Source: an uncultured Pseudobdellovibrionaceae bacterium | GTDB lineage: Bacteria; Bdellovibrionota; Bdellovibrionia; Bdellovibrionales; Bdellovibrionaceae | Direction: 5' to 3' | Assembly (NCBI GenBank): GCA_937900305.1 | Contig: CALCCV010000411.1 | Location: 1 to 5,244 of the forward strand | DNA: 5,244 nt | Shown here: positions 1 to 5,217 of the stretch, piece by piece | Layout of the letters: every line of letters begins with the position of its first letter | Numbering within the stretch: position 1 is the stretch's first letter | The notes under the pieces: model-generated | Told to the model about the DNA's origin: nothing | Database searches by the model: none | Seen by the model: only the letters and a program-made list of their open reading frames with translations | Position numbers and translations under genes: made by a program

Positions 1-28
1 CTCAAACAACCTCAAAAGAAGGAATTTC

Positions 29-634
29 ATGAAGACACTACATCTTAAGAATTGCATCCTGCTTGTTGGAGCATTGACCTACCTCAACTCCTGCACCAGC
101 TTTCACACCCCCATCTCCCGAGAGATCAATAGTTCGGATGAGGGATATCAAGACAGCCAAATCAGAGGCCCTTCGGCTGATGAAAGCACTCGCGCGAATG
201 AATTGGATTTTGATTGGCCCGTGGACTCGGCCAAACTCACCAGAGGCTATTTGCCGAAAAAAAGAAGGCCTCATTGGGGAATTGATCTCGCAGCCCCTCG
301 CGGAACTCCTATCTTGGCCTCACAGACGGGTCACGTTGTCTATACGGGCAAGGACTTTCGCGGCTACGGGAAAATGGTTTTGATTGAAAATGGTTTTGGT
401 TGGGCGACGCTTTATGCCCATCTTGATAAGATTCTGGTCTCTGAAGGCCAGAAGGTTTTGCCGGGTGAGTTGATTGCTCAAATGGGCCGAACCGGTCGAG
501 CATCGGGGTTTCATTTGCACTTTGAAATTCGCAAAGACAAAGCTCCCAAAGATCCCATCCCTCTGCTGCCACTGGGTGAAAAGATGTCAGGCCAGCAGGC
601 CGCCGTTGACTCGCTCGAAACCGAGGACATTTAG
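29..634 (+). CDS. M23-family (LytM-type) peptidoglycan endopeptidase, lipoprotein
   Basis: Zinc metallopeptidase expected to cut peptide cross-links of peptidoglycan in the periplasm. The 201-residue product starts with a lipoprotein signal peptide whose lipobox is LNSC (Cys22 would be lipidated). A polar linker follows (about 25-60), then one M23 domain (about 63-175). All family active-site residues are present: HxxxD (His82, Asp86) and the last His of HLH (His164) as zinc ligands, with His131 (YAHL) and His162 as catalytic histidines. This argues for an active enzyme rather than a degenerate NlpD/EnvC-type activator. There is no LysM or coiled-coil domain, so it is a minimal form. The start is supported by AGAAGGA at 17-23, five bases before the ATG. 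It converges on the barrel gene and ends at a shared terminator. Family assignment is firm; substrate and cellular role are inferred. Confidence 0.93.
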   Translation: MKTLHLKNCILLVGALTYLNSCTSFHTPISREINSSDEGYQDSQIRGPSADESTRANELDFDWPVDSAKLTRGYLPKKRRPHWGIDLAAPRGTPILASQTGHVVYTGKDFRGYGKMVLIENGFGWATLYAHLDKILVSEGQKVLPGELIAQMGRTGRASGFHLHFEIRKDKAPKDPIPLLPLGEKMSGQQAAVDSLETEDI

Positions 635-648
635 ATTCAGCAATCAAA

Positions 649-675
649 AAAAAGGGACCTTCATGGTCCCTTTTT
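649..675. terminator. Bidirectional rho-independent terminator between converging genes
   Basis: Perfect 11-bp inverted repeat: AAAAAGGGACC (649-659), loop TTCAT (660-664), GGTCCCTTTTT (665-675). On the plus strand the GC-rich stem runs into five T, serving the peptidase gene that stops at 634. On the minus strand it runs into eight T (646-653 read in reverse), serving the barrel gene that stops at 710. The position in a 75-base gap between convergent stops fits a shared terminator. Confidence 0.88.
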
Positions 676-681
676 GATCTC

Positions 682-698
682 GAATTCAACGTGAATTC
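682..698. repeat. Small inverted repeat beside the terminator
   Basis: GAATTCA (682-688) and TGAATTC (692-698) form a perfect 7-bp stem with a 3-base loop, followed by six A on the plus strand. On the minus strand it lies in the 3' UTR of the barrel gene, between its stop and the main terminator. The T run precedes the stem in that direction, so it is not itself a classical terminator. It could stabilise the 3' end or be incidental. Confidence 0.4.
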
Positions 699-709
699 AA
701 AAAATGAGT

Positions 710-1699
710 TTAGAATGTAACAATGAGATCCACTTCGTAAGTCAGCTCTTCTGGACGAGCGGCCATGGCTGTATCCCCAGTTGATCCGTAAGCGATTTCG
801 CGAGGCTCTTCAGAGACGAGCGACGTTGTGTGAGTGAAAAGATCTTGGGCAATCAGCGGATTGATCGTCACATTTTTATTGATCATGAACTCCGCACCGA
901 TCTCGTACACGTTGCGAATCCGGTGGAGCTTCATTTGCTCTTCAGTTCGGAAGTAGTGACCGATCCAAGTGTAACCGTACAAGTTGATGTTGTCGTTCAC
1001 AGCGTAATTCAAAATTGGACCCTGCAAAACCGAAGTTTGCGCCGTCACAAATTGCTTCTGACCATTGAAGGGATTGTCGTAAACTTGAGTCGGCACAAAG
1101 CTCTGAGAAGGACGAAAGTAGTAAGAGATTGAAAATCCCTTACCGAGTTCCCAAGTGGGGCTCAGATCTAAACGCAAATTGCCATTGCCATTGATATTGC
1201 GATCATTGTCTTGAGTTGGAGCGTAATACCAAAAAGTTCCAGTCACCGGGCTAGAGCCCAAGAAGCTTTGGGTGAAGGGAGTCGAGAAAAGAATAACGGT
1301 TGGATTGAGGCCGTCTTGAGAGATGTCCGCTTTAAAACCATCTGTTTCCAGATTGCTGTCGGAATTGAAATACTGACGAAGAGAGATTTTGCTTTCGCCA
1401 ATTTTGTAACCAAATTGAACAGCGTGAAGAGTTGAGAAAGTGGTCTCCTGACCGTTGTTCTTTTCTTCTTCAGTTTTAACGATGTTATCGGAACCCGCCG
1501 TCGCTAAAATCAGAGCGCTCCATTTTTTATCGTCGGTCGGCTTTACAGTTTCAGCAGTGGTGGTCGACGTCTGAGTGGCTGGAACAGTGGTAGTTGCAGC
1601 GGCTCTGCTGGCCGTTGGCGCAGGTGTAGCCGATTGTTGCGTTTGCCCCCAAGCTTGGGTGGCCATTAAACCCGCAACCAAAATGATCATCTTTCTCAT
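710..1699 (-). CDS. Predicted outer-membrane beta-barrel protein, function unknown
   Basis: I do not recognise a named family. From the chosen start the product is 329 residues: a Sec signal peptide (MRKMIILVAGLMATQAWG, cleavage likely near residue 16-18), a low-complexity Ala/Thr/Pro/Gln linker (about 20-55), then a segment of alternating polar and hydrophobic strands rich in aromatic residues and Asn. It ends YEVDLIVTF, with the terminal Phe typical of barrels inserted by the BAM complex. A longer reading frame starts at 1732, but AGGGGAA (1710-1704) lies just before the ATG at 1699, and only that start puts a normal signal peptide at the N-terminus. The gene is preceded by a long AT-rich leader and ends at the shared terminator at 649-675. 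Outer-membrane location is inferred from these features. Pore, transport or adhesion roles cannot be told apart. Confidence 0.75.
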   Translation of the reverse strand: MRKMIILVAGLMATQAWGQTQQSATPAPTASRAAATTTVPATQTSTTTAETVKPTDDKKWSALILATAGSDNIVKTEEEKNNGQETTFSTLHAVQFGYKIGESKISLRQYFNSDSNLETDGFKADISQDGLNPTVILFSTPFTQSFLGSSPVTGTFWYYAPTQDNDRNINGNGNLRLDLSPTWELGKGFSISYYFRPSQSFVPTQVYDNPFNGQKQFVTAQTSVLQGPILNYAVNDNINLYGYTWIGHYFRTEEQMKLHRIRNVYEIGAEFMINKNVTINPLIAQDLFTHTTSLVSEEPREIAYGSTGDTAMAARPEELTYEVDLIVTF

Positions 1700-1703
1700 G
1701 TCG

Positions 1704-1710
1704 TTCCCCT
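1704..1710 (-). promoter_or_regulatory. Ribosome binding site deciding the barrel gene start
   Basis: On the minus strand AGGGGAA is followed by CGAC and the ATG at 1699. The site supports that ATG over the upstream in-frame ATG at 1732, which would add 11 charged residues in front of the signal peptide. Confidence 0.7.
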
Positions 1711-1732
1711 TTTTTTGGTTCATTGTTTTCAA

Positions 1733-1786
1733 GTGCTTTTAAAAACCATTTTTTCTAAAAAAAATAAAAAATTAAAATTTAATTTA
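1733..1786 (-). promoter_or_regulatory. AT-rich upstream region of the barrel gene
   Basis: This stretch is almost entirely A and T, with long A runs on the plus strand, and contains a 17-base inverted repeat (AAATTAAA, A, TTTAATTT; 1769-1785). It sits 35-90 bases before the barrel start, where a promoter with an UP-like element or a site for an AT-preferring regulator would be expected. I cannot pick a confident -35/-10 pair because the composition gives many weak matches. Confidence 0.35.
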
Positions 1787-1797
1787 GCGACTCGAGC

Positions 1798-1846
1798 TGG
1801 CAGAAATTTTGGCAAAACAAATCCAAAATTGACAAATCCTCTGCCA
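1798..1846 (-). repeat. Bulged hairpin upstream of the barrel gene
   Basis: Two nested perfect inverted repeats: outer TGGCAGA (1798-1804) with TCTGCCA (1840-1846), and inner AATTTTGG (1805-1812) with CCAAAATT (1823-1830). Together they give 15 base pairs with a 10-base loop and one 9-base bulge. On the minus strand the stem is followed about 11 bases later by a U-rich stretch. It could therefore be a weak dedA terminator or a leader structure. It is not a canonical terminator because the T run is neither adjacent nor pure. Confidence 0.4.
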
Positions 1847-2061
1847 AATCTTGTGAGCCTTGGCCGAGCCTTCGTCAATTTTAGAAAAACCTTGCGAAAT
1901 TTTGAATCCCCCTCAACACGAGGATCAAAGCGCCATCACTTTCGAGATTTCTCCCGCCCCACGGTGACGATTCGCGCCCGACCCAGATCACTTGTGCAAC
2001 CACAGTGCCACTACCTTGGTCTCATAACAACACCATTTGGTTCTGGCAAAACCGAACACAC

Positions 2062-2090
2062 TGCACCGATGTGATTGCGCGATCAGTGCA
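2062..2090 (-). repeat. Hairpin with G-U pairing favouring minus-strand RNA
   Basis: In minus-strand RNA UGCACUGAU (2090-2082) pairs with AUCGGUGCA (2070-2062) as nine pairs including one U-G, with an 11-base loop. One further U-G pair (2091/2061) extends it. On the plus strand the same position is a C-A mismatch, so the fold favours minus-strand RNA, the direction of dedA read-through. Confidence 0.3.
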
Positions 2091-2132
2091 AAGTGGCGCT
2101 AACTCGAACTCATTCTTAGATCCAGGCCCCAT

Positions 2133-2150
2133 TCGAGCTTTCAAGCTCGA
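2133..2150 (-). repeat. Inverted repeat over the dedA stop codon
   Basis: TCGAGCTT (2133-2140) and AAGCTCGA (2143-2150) are perfect arms separated by two bases, and the stop codon TGA of dedA (2143-2141) lies at the centre. A real stem would open the inner pairs to make a loop. No T run follows on the minus strand, so it is not a standard terminator. A role in mRNA 3' stability or release is possible. ATTCGAG here can also pair with CTCGAA at 2103-2108. Confidence 0.35.
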
Positions 2151-2830
2151 GGTTGGACGGTTGAATCGGATTTCACTGAAGCTTTGCGCTTTATGACACT
2201 TAGCATAAAAGGGAGTAAAGACACAAGTATGATTCCAAAAATGACATAGTGAAAATTGCGTTTCACACTCTCGATATTGCCAAAAGCATGACCCGCACCC
2301 AAGCAAGCGCTGATCCATAGAATCGCGCCAACTATGCTGTAACTCAGGTAAATTCGGTAATTCATCCGCACGACTCCCGAGAAAAAAGGAGAAAATGTGC
2401 GGAGGATGGGAAGGAATCTTGCAAATATCACCATGTTCCGCCCGAAGCGGCGGTAGAAAGCTTCTGTTTTCTCATAGTATTCTGGTTTGACCCATCGCAA
2501 CCCTTGCGCGCTCTGGTATTTGCGGCCCACCCAATGACCAACCCAATAGTTCAAATTGTCGCCAGCCACCGCCGCCAGAACCAGCGCTCCCCAGAGTGGC
2601 CAAAACTGAACGGGTTGGTTATCCAAAGAACTCAAAGCTCCAGCTGCGAAAAGCAAACTGTCGCCCGGCAAAAATGGAGTTACGACAAAACCGGTTTCAG
2701 CAAAGATAATTGAAAAAAGCAGCGCATAGGTCCACAACCCCAGCGCTTGAGCCCAGGCAGCCAAGTGAACATCCAAATGCAAAACCACATCGACGGCTTG
2801 AGAAAACCAGAGCCAAATTTCTGTCATCAT
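2141..2830 (-). CDS. dedA: DedA-family inner-membrane protein
   Basis: Member of the DedA/SNARE-associated (VTT-like) family, polytopic inner-membrane proteins tied to lipid-carrier or phospholipid translocation and to envelope and proton-motive-force balance. The 229-residue product has the E. coli DedA pattern: LHLDVH near residue 17-22, FAETGFVVTPFLPGDSLLF (43-61), GDNLNYWVG (90-98), then RFLPILRTFSPF (138-149) and a hydrophobic C-terminal helix before a basic tail. Conserved charged residues are present (Glu45, Asp57, Arg138, Arg144), matching residues shown to be essential in the paralogues YqjA/YghB. The reading frame is open back to 2920, but those 30 residues are not hydrophobic and have no DedA counterpart, so I start at the tandem ATG-ATG (2830 or 2827). 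No Shine-Dalgarno sequence precedes it. The lipoprotein gene ends 111 bases upstream with no terminator between them, so co-transcription is possible. Confidence 0.92.
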   Translation of the reverse strand: MMTEIWLWFSQAVDVVLHLDVHLAAWAQALGLWTYALLFSIIFAETGFVVTPFLPGDSLLFAAGALSSLDNQPVQFWPLWGALVLAAVAGDNLNYWVGHWVGRKYQSAQGLRWVKPEYYEKTEAFYRRFGRNMVIFARFLPILRTFSPFFSGVVRMNYRIYLSYSIVGAILWISACLGAGHAFGNIESVKRNFHYVIFGIILVSLLPFMLSVIKRKASVKSDSTVQPRA

Positions 2831-2892
2831 GAGTTTATTGGTAGGAGGGCTCGCGCAAAAAGTAAAGCCGCGGTTTGGCTGTGGGAATGCGC

Positions 2893-2933
2893 TCAACCGA
2901 GGTGTCGTCCGTGGCGCCATCAGGTCCGGTTGA
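2893..2933. repeat. Inverted repeat in the lipoprotein-dedA gap
   Basis: TCAACCG (2893-2899) and CGGTTGA (2927-2933) form a 7-bp stem around a 27-base loop that itself holds the palindrome TGGCGCCA. It lies just after the lipoprotein stop and in the presumed dedA leader. No T run follows in either direction. It may be a processing or stability element between the two genes, or chance. Confidence 0.25.
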
Positions 2934-2941
2934 ATTGAAAT

Positions 2942-3583
2942 TTAAAAACCGAAATAAGGATCCGTGGTGAGATAAGAATTTGCGCCTGGGTTGGTGGTGG
3001 CTGCGGCAACACCTTGGCCGTCCAAAAAGCTGCGCATTTCAGTAAAGGCCATGAAGCTGCCCGACGGCATCCATTGGTAAACATCATAATTTGAAGCGGA
3101 TGAATCGTAGCCGTTAAAGTATTTTCTCAGCCCTAGCTGAATGACCTGCTGACCATTTTGCATCACATTGACCATCAAGTAATAGGGATTGCACTGTTGA
3201 TTTGCACAAGCCGCGGTGACTTGGAGTTGGAGCGCGCCGGCTGTGGCGGTGCCCGAAGTGATGTTGAGCATGTTGGCAGTCGGTACGTGAAATGTACTCA
3301 AGGGATAAGTGTAGCTGCCGACATTGCTGCTAGAGAGATACAAAATCGTGTCAACGCGAACATCTGCTTGGTCTGGTACCGGTGCAGAAATACTTTGTAC
3401 ATCGATTTGCACGCCCTGGGCCGCCGCTTGCGCGACGGCTTGTTGAGCAAGCCCCGGGTTGGGAGAGTTTGCGGGAGCGCTCAGTTTGGCTGAATCTTTG
3501 CGATCTTTTTTTGCACAACCTACGATGCCAGTGACTGTTGTCAGCCCCAATGCGCCAGCGAGAATAATAGCTAACTTTTTCAT
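2942..3583 (-). CDS. Putative lipoprotein of unknown function
   Basis: Not a family I recognise. The 213-residue product begins with a lipoprotein signal peptide, MKKLAIILAG onward, with lipobox IVGC and lipidated Cys23 predicted. Ala and Lys follow, so outer-membrane sorting is plausible under the E. coli +2 rule. After a charged spacer comes an Ala/Gln-rich, probably helical segment (45-58), then a beta-rich domain (about 75-190) with Cys126 and Cys131 close enough for a disulfide. It ends in an aromatic PYFGF. The chosen ATG (3583) has GAGGTG four bases upstream. An in-frame ATG at 3601 has GAGGAG seven bases upstream and would add MALRCC. The later start gives the canonical signal peptide. 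A candidate promoter and a leader hairpin lie upstream, and dedA follows downstream. Confidence 0.75.
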   Translation of the reverse strand: MKKLAIILAGALGLTTVTGIVGCAKKDRKDSAKLSAPANSPNPGLAQQAVAQAAAQGVQIDVQSISAPVPDQADVRVDTILYLSSSNVGSYTYPLSTFHVPTANMLNITSGTATAGALQLQVTAACANQQCNPYYLMVNVMQNGQQVIQLGLRKYFNGYDSSASNYDVYQWMPSGSFMAFTEMRSFLDGQGVAAATTNPGANSYLTTDPYFGF

Positions 3584-3629
3584 GCAACACCTCAGAGCCA
3601 TGCTCTAACTCCTCAAATTGCAAGATGAA

Positions 3630-3674
3630 GTCCCAGAATCAAACGATGAGAAGGAATTTATCGAGTTTTGGGAC
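3630..3674 (-). repeat. Hairpin in the predicted leader of the lipoprotein gene
   Basis: GTCCCAGAA (3630-3638) and TTTTGGGAC (3666-3674) pair along nine positions, with one G-U in plus-strand RNA and one A-C mismatch in minus-strand RNA. Inside them CGAT and ATCG (3644-3647, 3660-3663) add a second 4-bp stem. It lies between the candidate promoter and the ribosome binding site of the lipoprotein gene, and has no T run. It could be a leader structure or an operator. Confidence 0.3.
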
Positions 3675-3688
3675 GCCCACTCTTTAGA

Positions 3689-3718
3689 ATGATTCACGGT
3701 GATTCAATCTTCGGTCAA
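3689..3718 (-). promoter_or_regulatory. Candidate promoter of the lipoprotein gene with TGATTCA direct repeat
   Basis: On the minus strand TTGACC (3718-3713) resembles a -35 box and AATCAT (3694-3689) a weak -10 box, 18 bases apart, about 100 bases before the start codon. Overlapping it on the plus strand, TGATTCA occurs twice (3690-3696 and 3700-3706) at a 10-bp period, one helical turn. That spacing would suit a dimeric regulator on one DNA face. Both promoter and operator are inferred from sequence likeness only. Confidence 0.3.
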
Positions 3719-3767
3719 CAGCTGTCTAACTTTTTGACATTTTGGGGCCTCTTTCAAAGTCTGGAAA

Positions 3768-4196
3768 TCAGTGCTTGAGCTCAGATTCAGCTGTTGCTTC
3801 GAGAGGCAGCTCCTCTGACTGGGCTAAGTCTTCTAGGCTCTCGCGATGTTCAATAGCTTTGATGGCTGCCAGACAAATTGTGAGGGCGGGAATTTCGCCG
3901 ACGGCCGCGCCAGATTTTGCGAATTCACCCGCTTGCAAATATTGAATAAACGCAGCCGGGCTGGACCAAGCTTCATCGCGGCCGACCAGGGCGAACCATT
4001 GATTTTCTTGAATGGGAATCAGAGTGATATTCATTTTCTCCACGACTTCCCAAGCGGCCGAGATGTCGCGCGAATAGTTTCGCAGTGGGCGCTCGCCCAG
4101 TGGAGTCTCTTCCCAAAGTGCCTTCTGCTTTACCTTTATCGTATAACCCATTATTTTTTGAGCGATAGCGCTATCGAGTTCTCGGCCCGGTCTCAT
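3768..4196 (-). CDS. Small phage ABA-sandwich-domain protein
   Basis: The 142-residue product carries the signature of the phage ABA sandwich domain family, small proteins common in prophages and of unknown biochemical role. Seen here: MRPGRELDSAIAQKIMG (1-17), then NYSRDISAAWEVVEK (40-54), a strand-like segment with NQWFALVG (65-72), and EIPALTICLAAIKAIE (101-116). These match the family's usual GRELD, YSTDIxAAWEV and PLAICxAALKA blocks in order. The last 25 or so residues form a Glu-rich acidic tail beyond the usual domain end. No signal peptide or membrane segment, so probably cytoplasmic. The start is well supported by AGGAGGG eight bases upstream and a promoter-like pair before it. No other phage genes flank it, so it may be a lone remnant or a domesticated gene. 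The family call rests on remembered motifs. Confidence 0.8.
   Translation of the reverse strand: MRPGRELDSAIAQKIMGYTIKVKQKALWEETPLGERPLRNYSRDISAAWEVVEKMNITLIPIQENQWFALVGRDEAWSSPAAFIQYLQAGEFAKSGAAVGEIPALTICLAAIKAIEHRESLEDLAQSEELPLEATAESELKH
4163..4176. repeat. 14-bp perfect palindrome inside the phage-type gene
   Basis: CGATAGCGCTATCG is a perfect palindrome located about 20 bases after the start codon of the phage-type gene, encoding part of LDSAIA. It could act as an operator or a translation-inhibiting hairpin near the start, or be a by-product of codon choice. Confidence 0.4.
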
Positions 4197-4204
4197 CAGA
4201 TGAT

Positions 4205-4211
4205 CCCTCCT
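4205..4211 (-). promoter_or_regulatory. Strong ribosome binding site of the phage-type gene
   Basis: AGGAGGG on the minus strand, eight bases before the ATG at 4196. It is the strongest Shine-Dalgarno match in the window and fixes the start of the small phage-type protein. Confidence 0.75.
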
Positions 4212-4223
4212 GATTTAAATATT

Positions 4224-4252
4224 TTTTTAGGTCAGTTTTGAGGACTTGTCCA
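4224..4252 (-). promoter_or_regulatory. Candidate promoter of the phage-type gene
   Basis: On the minus strand TGGACA (4252-4247, five of six to the -35 consensus) and TAAAAA (4229-4224, four of six to the -10 consensus) are separated by exactly 17 bases. Transcription would begin around 4217, giving a leader of about 20 bases that contains the strong ribosome binding site. No comparable plus-strand promoter for the divergent patatin gene could be picked in the shared 147-base gap. Confidence 0.35.
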
Positions 4253-4343
4253 TCGGCGCTGTGATTCGACAAGGCCGACTTACGTCGAGAGACTTTTCAA
4301 GAGCTTTTGCGAAGCCAGCCAAGAGTCACTAAGATGAATCACC

Positions 4344-5217
4344 ATGAGTGCAATAGATATGAACGAAATTGGATTGGTTCTTTCAGGGGGCGGAGCACGC
4401 GGAGCGTATCAAGCTGGGGTCGTGAAAGGTCTCAACGAAATTTTTCAAGAGTTGGGTCTGCGCAAGACTCCGGGAATCATCACGGGCGTTAGCGCTGGAG
4501 CGATCAACACTGCTCACTTGGGGCAATGGTCACTCTCGGCCAATTGGGGTGTCGATCAACTCTGTGACCTGTGGGGACAACTCACAGCCGACAAAGTCTT
4601 TGCCACGGATGCGATCACACTCGGCAAAATTGGATTTAAATGGGTCAGCGAACTTTCACTGGGTGGAATGGTCGGCGGACACTCTGGTCGTGCACTATTA
4701 GACACCGCTCCGCTGCGGAGTCTTTTGGACAAAGAAGTGAATTTTCAAGAGCTTCATAAAAAATCTGCACAAGGTGGATTCAAGGCCCTCGCCGTGACTG
4801 CAGTTGACTATTACACCTCGACGGCCATCACTTTCGTCGAGGGGCAAGGCGCCCTGCCCGAGTGGGAAAAAGATCGAGTGAAATCAGAACGCGCCCAAAT
4901 TCGGGCCGACCACATCATGGCTTCGAGTGCGATACCGCTGCTCTTCCCACCGATCCAAGTGGACAATTCTTATTTTGGTGATGGTTGCGTGCGAAATTCT
5001 CATCCTTGTCGTCCGGCACTCTACCTTGGCGCAAAGCGACTGATCGTTGTGGGTGTTCGAAAACACTCCCCATCCGAAGTTGCCCCACCCTCGGCAAAAG
5101 CTCCGTCCGTCGGGAAGGTTTTAAATCTTCTAATGAATGCCATTTTATTAGATGCGGTTGAAATCGATATTGAGCGCATGGAGCGACTGAACAAAATGAT
5201 TGAAGGTCTTTCTGTCA
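4344..5217 (+). CDS. Patatin-like phospholipase, 3'-truncated by the contig end
   Basis: Patatin-family serine lipid acyl hydrolase with a Ser-Asp dyad. Visible blocks: oxyanion-hole loop GGGARGAYQAG (15-25), nucleophile elbow GVSAG (48-52, Ser50), the ASSAIPLLFPPI segment (193-204), and YFGDGC (210-215) with catalytic Asp213, then RPALYLGAKRLIVVGV (223-238). The Asp motif reads DGC where DGG or DGA is usual. No signal peptide, so probably cytoplasmic or membrane-associated. Genuine sequence ends at residue 291 (Val) plus one base; the frame then runs into adapter and meets an artificial TGA, so the apparent 298-residue product ending IGRAHV is false. The true protein continues past the window. 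No good Shine-Dalgarno precedes the ATG at 4344, and an in-frame ATG at 4359 is also possible. Nothing nearby suggests an anti-phage effector role. Confidence 0.9.

Larger units (their letters stand above)
1700..2140. other. 441-base gene-free interval between dedA and the barrel gene
   Basis: No convincing gene in either strand. Plus-strand frames that stay open here (1715-2074 and 2005-2196) lack ribosome binding sites, show unusual residue composition and overlap dedA or its hairpin. The interval holds the AT-rich barrel leader (1733-1786), a bulged hairpin (1798-1846), a longer alternative pairing (1825-1833 with 1874-1882), a GAGCCTT direct repeat (1855-1861, 1866-1872) and a further hairpin (2062-2090). 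It is long for this gene spacing and could contain a 5' leader or small RNA on the minus strand, but no known RNA family was recognised. Confidence 0.5.

Noticed and set aside
682..698. Second terminator beside the main one
   Set aside because: The stem is AT-rich and the T run lies on the wrong side for the minus-strand gene, so only the 649-675 hairpin was called a terminator.
1715..2074. Plus-strand open frame of 119 codons in the gene-free interval
   Set aside because: It has no ribosome binding site, starts inside the barrel gene's leader on the other strand, and its translation is Arg/Lys/Pro-rich low-quality sequence typical of non-coding frames.
2090..2140. tRNA-like T-arm sequence (GAGTTCGAGT on the minus strand)
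   Set aside because: The flanking bases do not form a T stem, and no acceptor, D or anticodon arms are found at the right distances.
2831..2920. N-terminal extension of dedA
   Set aside because: The added 30 residues are not hydrophobic, have no counterpart in DedA, and the homologous sequence begins at the tandem ATG at 2830/2827.
3351..3623. Second minus-strand frame overlapping the lipoprotein start
   Set aside because: It depends on a TTG start and is Arg/Ser-rich. It overlaps the lipoprotein gene, whose signal peptide and lipobox are convincing.
4344..5217. Patatin as a CBASS (CapV-like) defence effector
   Set aside because: No nucleotide cyclase (CD-NTase), ubiquitin-like or other CBASS gene is seen nearby. 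The neighbour is a divergent phage-type small gene, and the patatin blocks look like the common housekeeping form. What follows the contig end is unknown.
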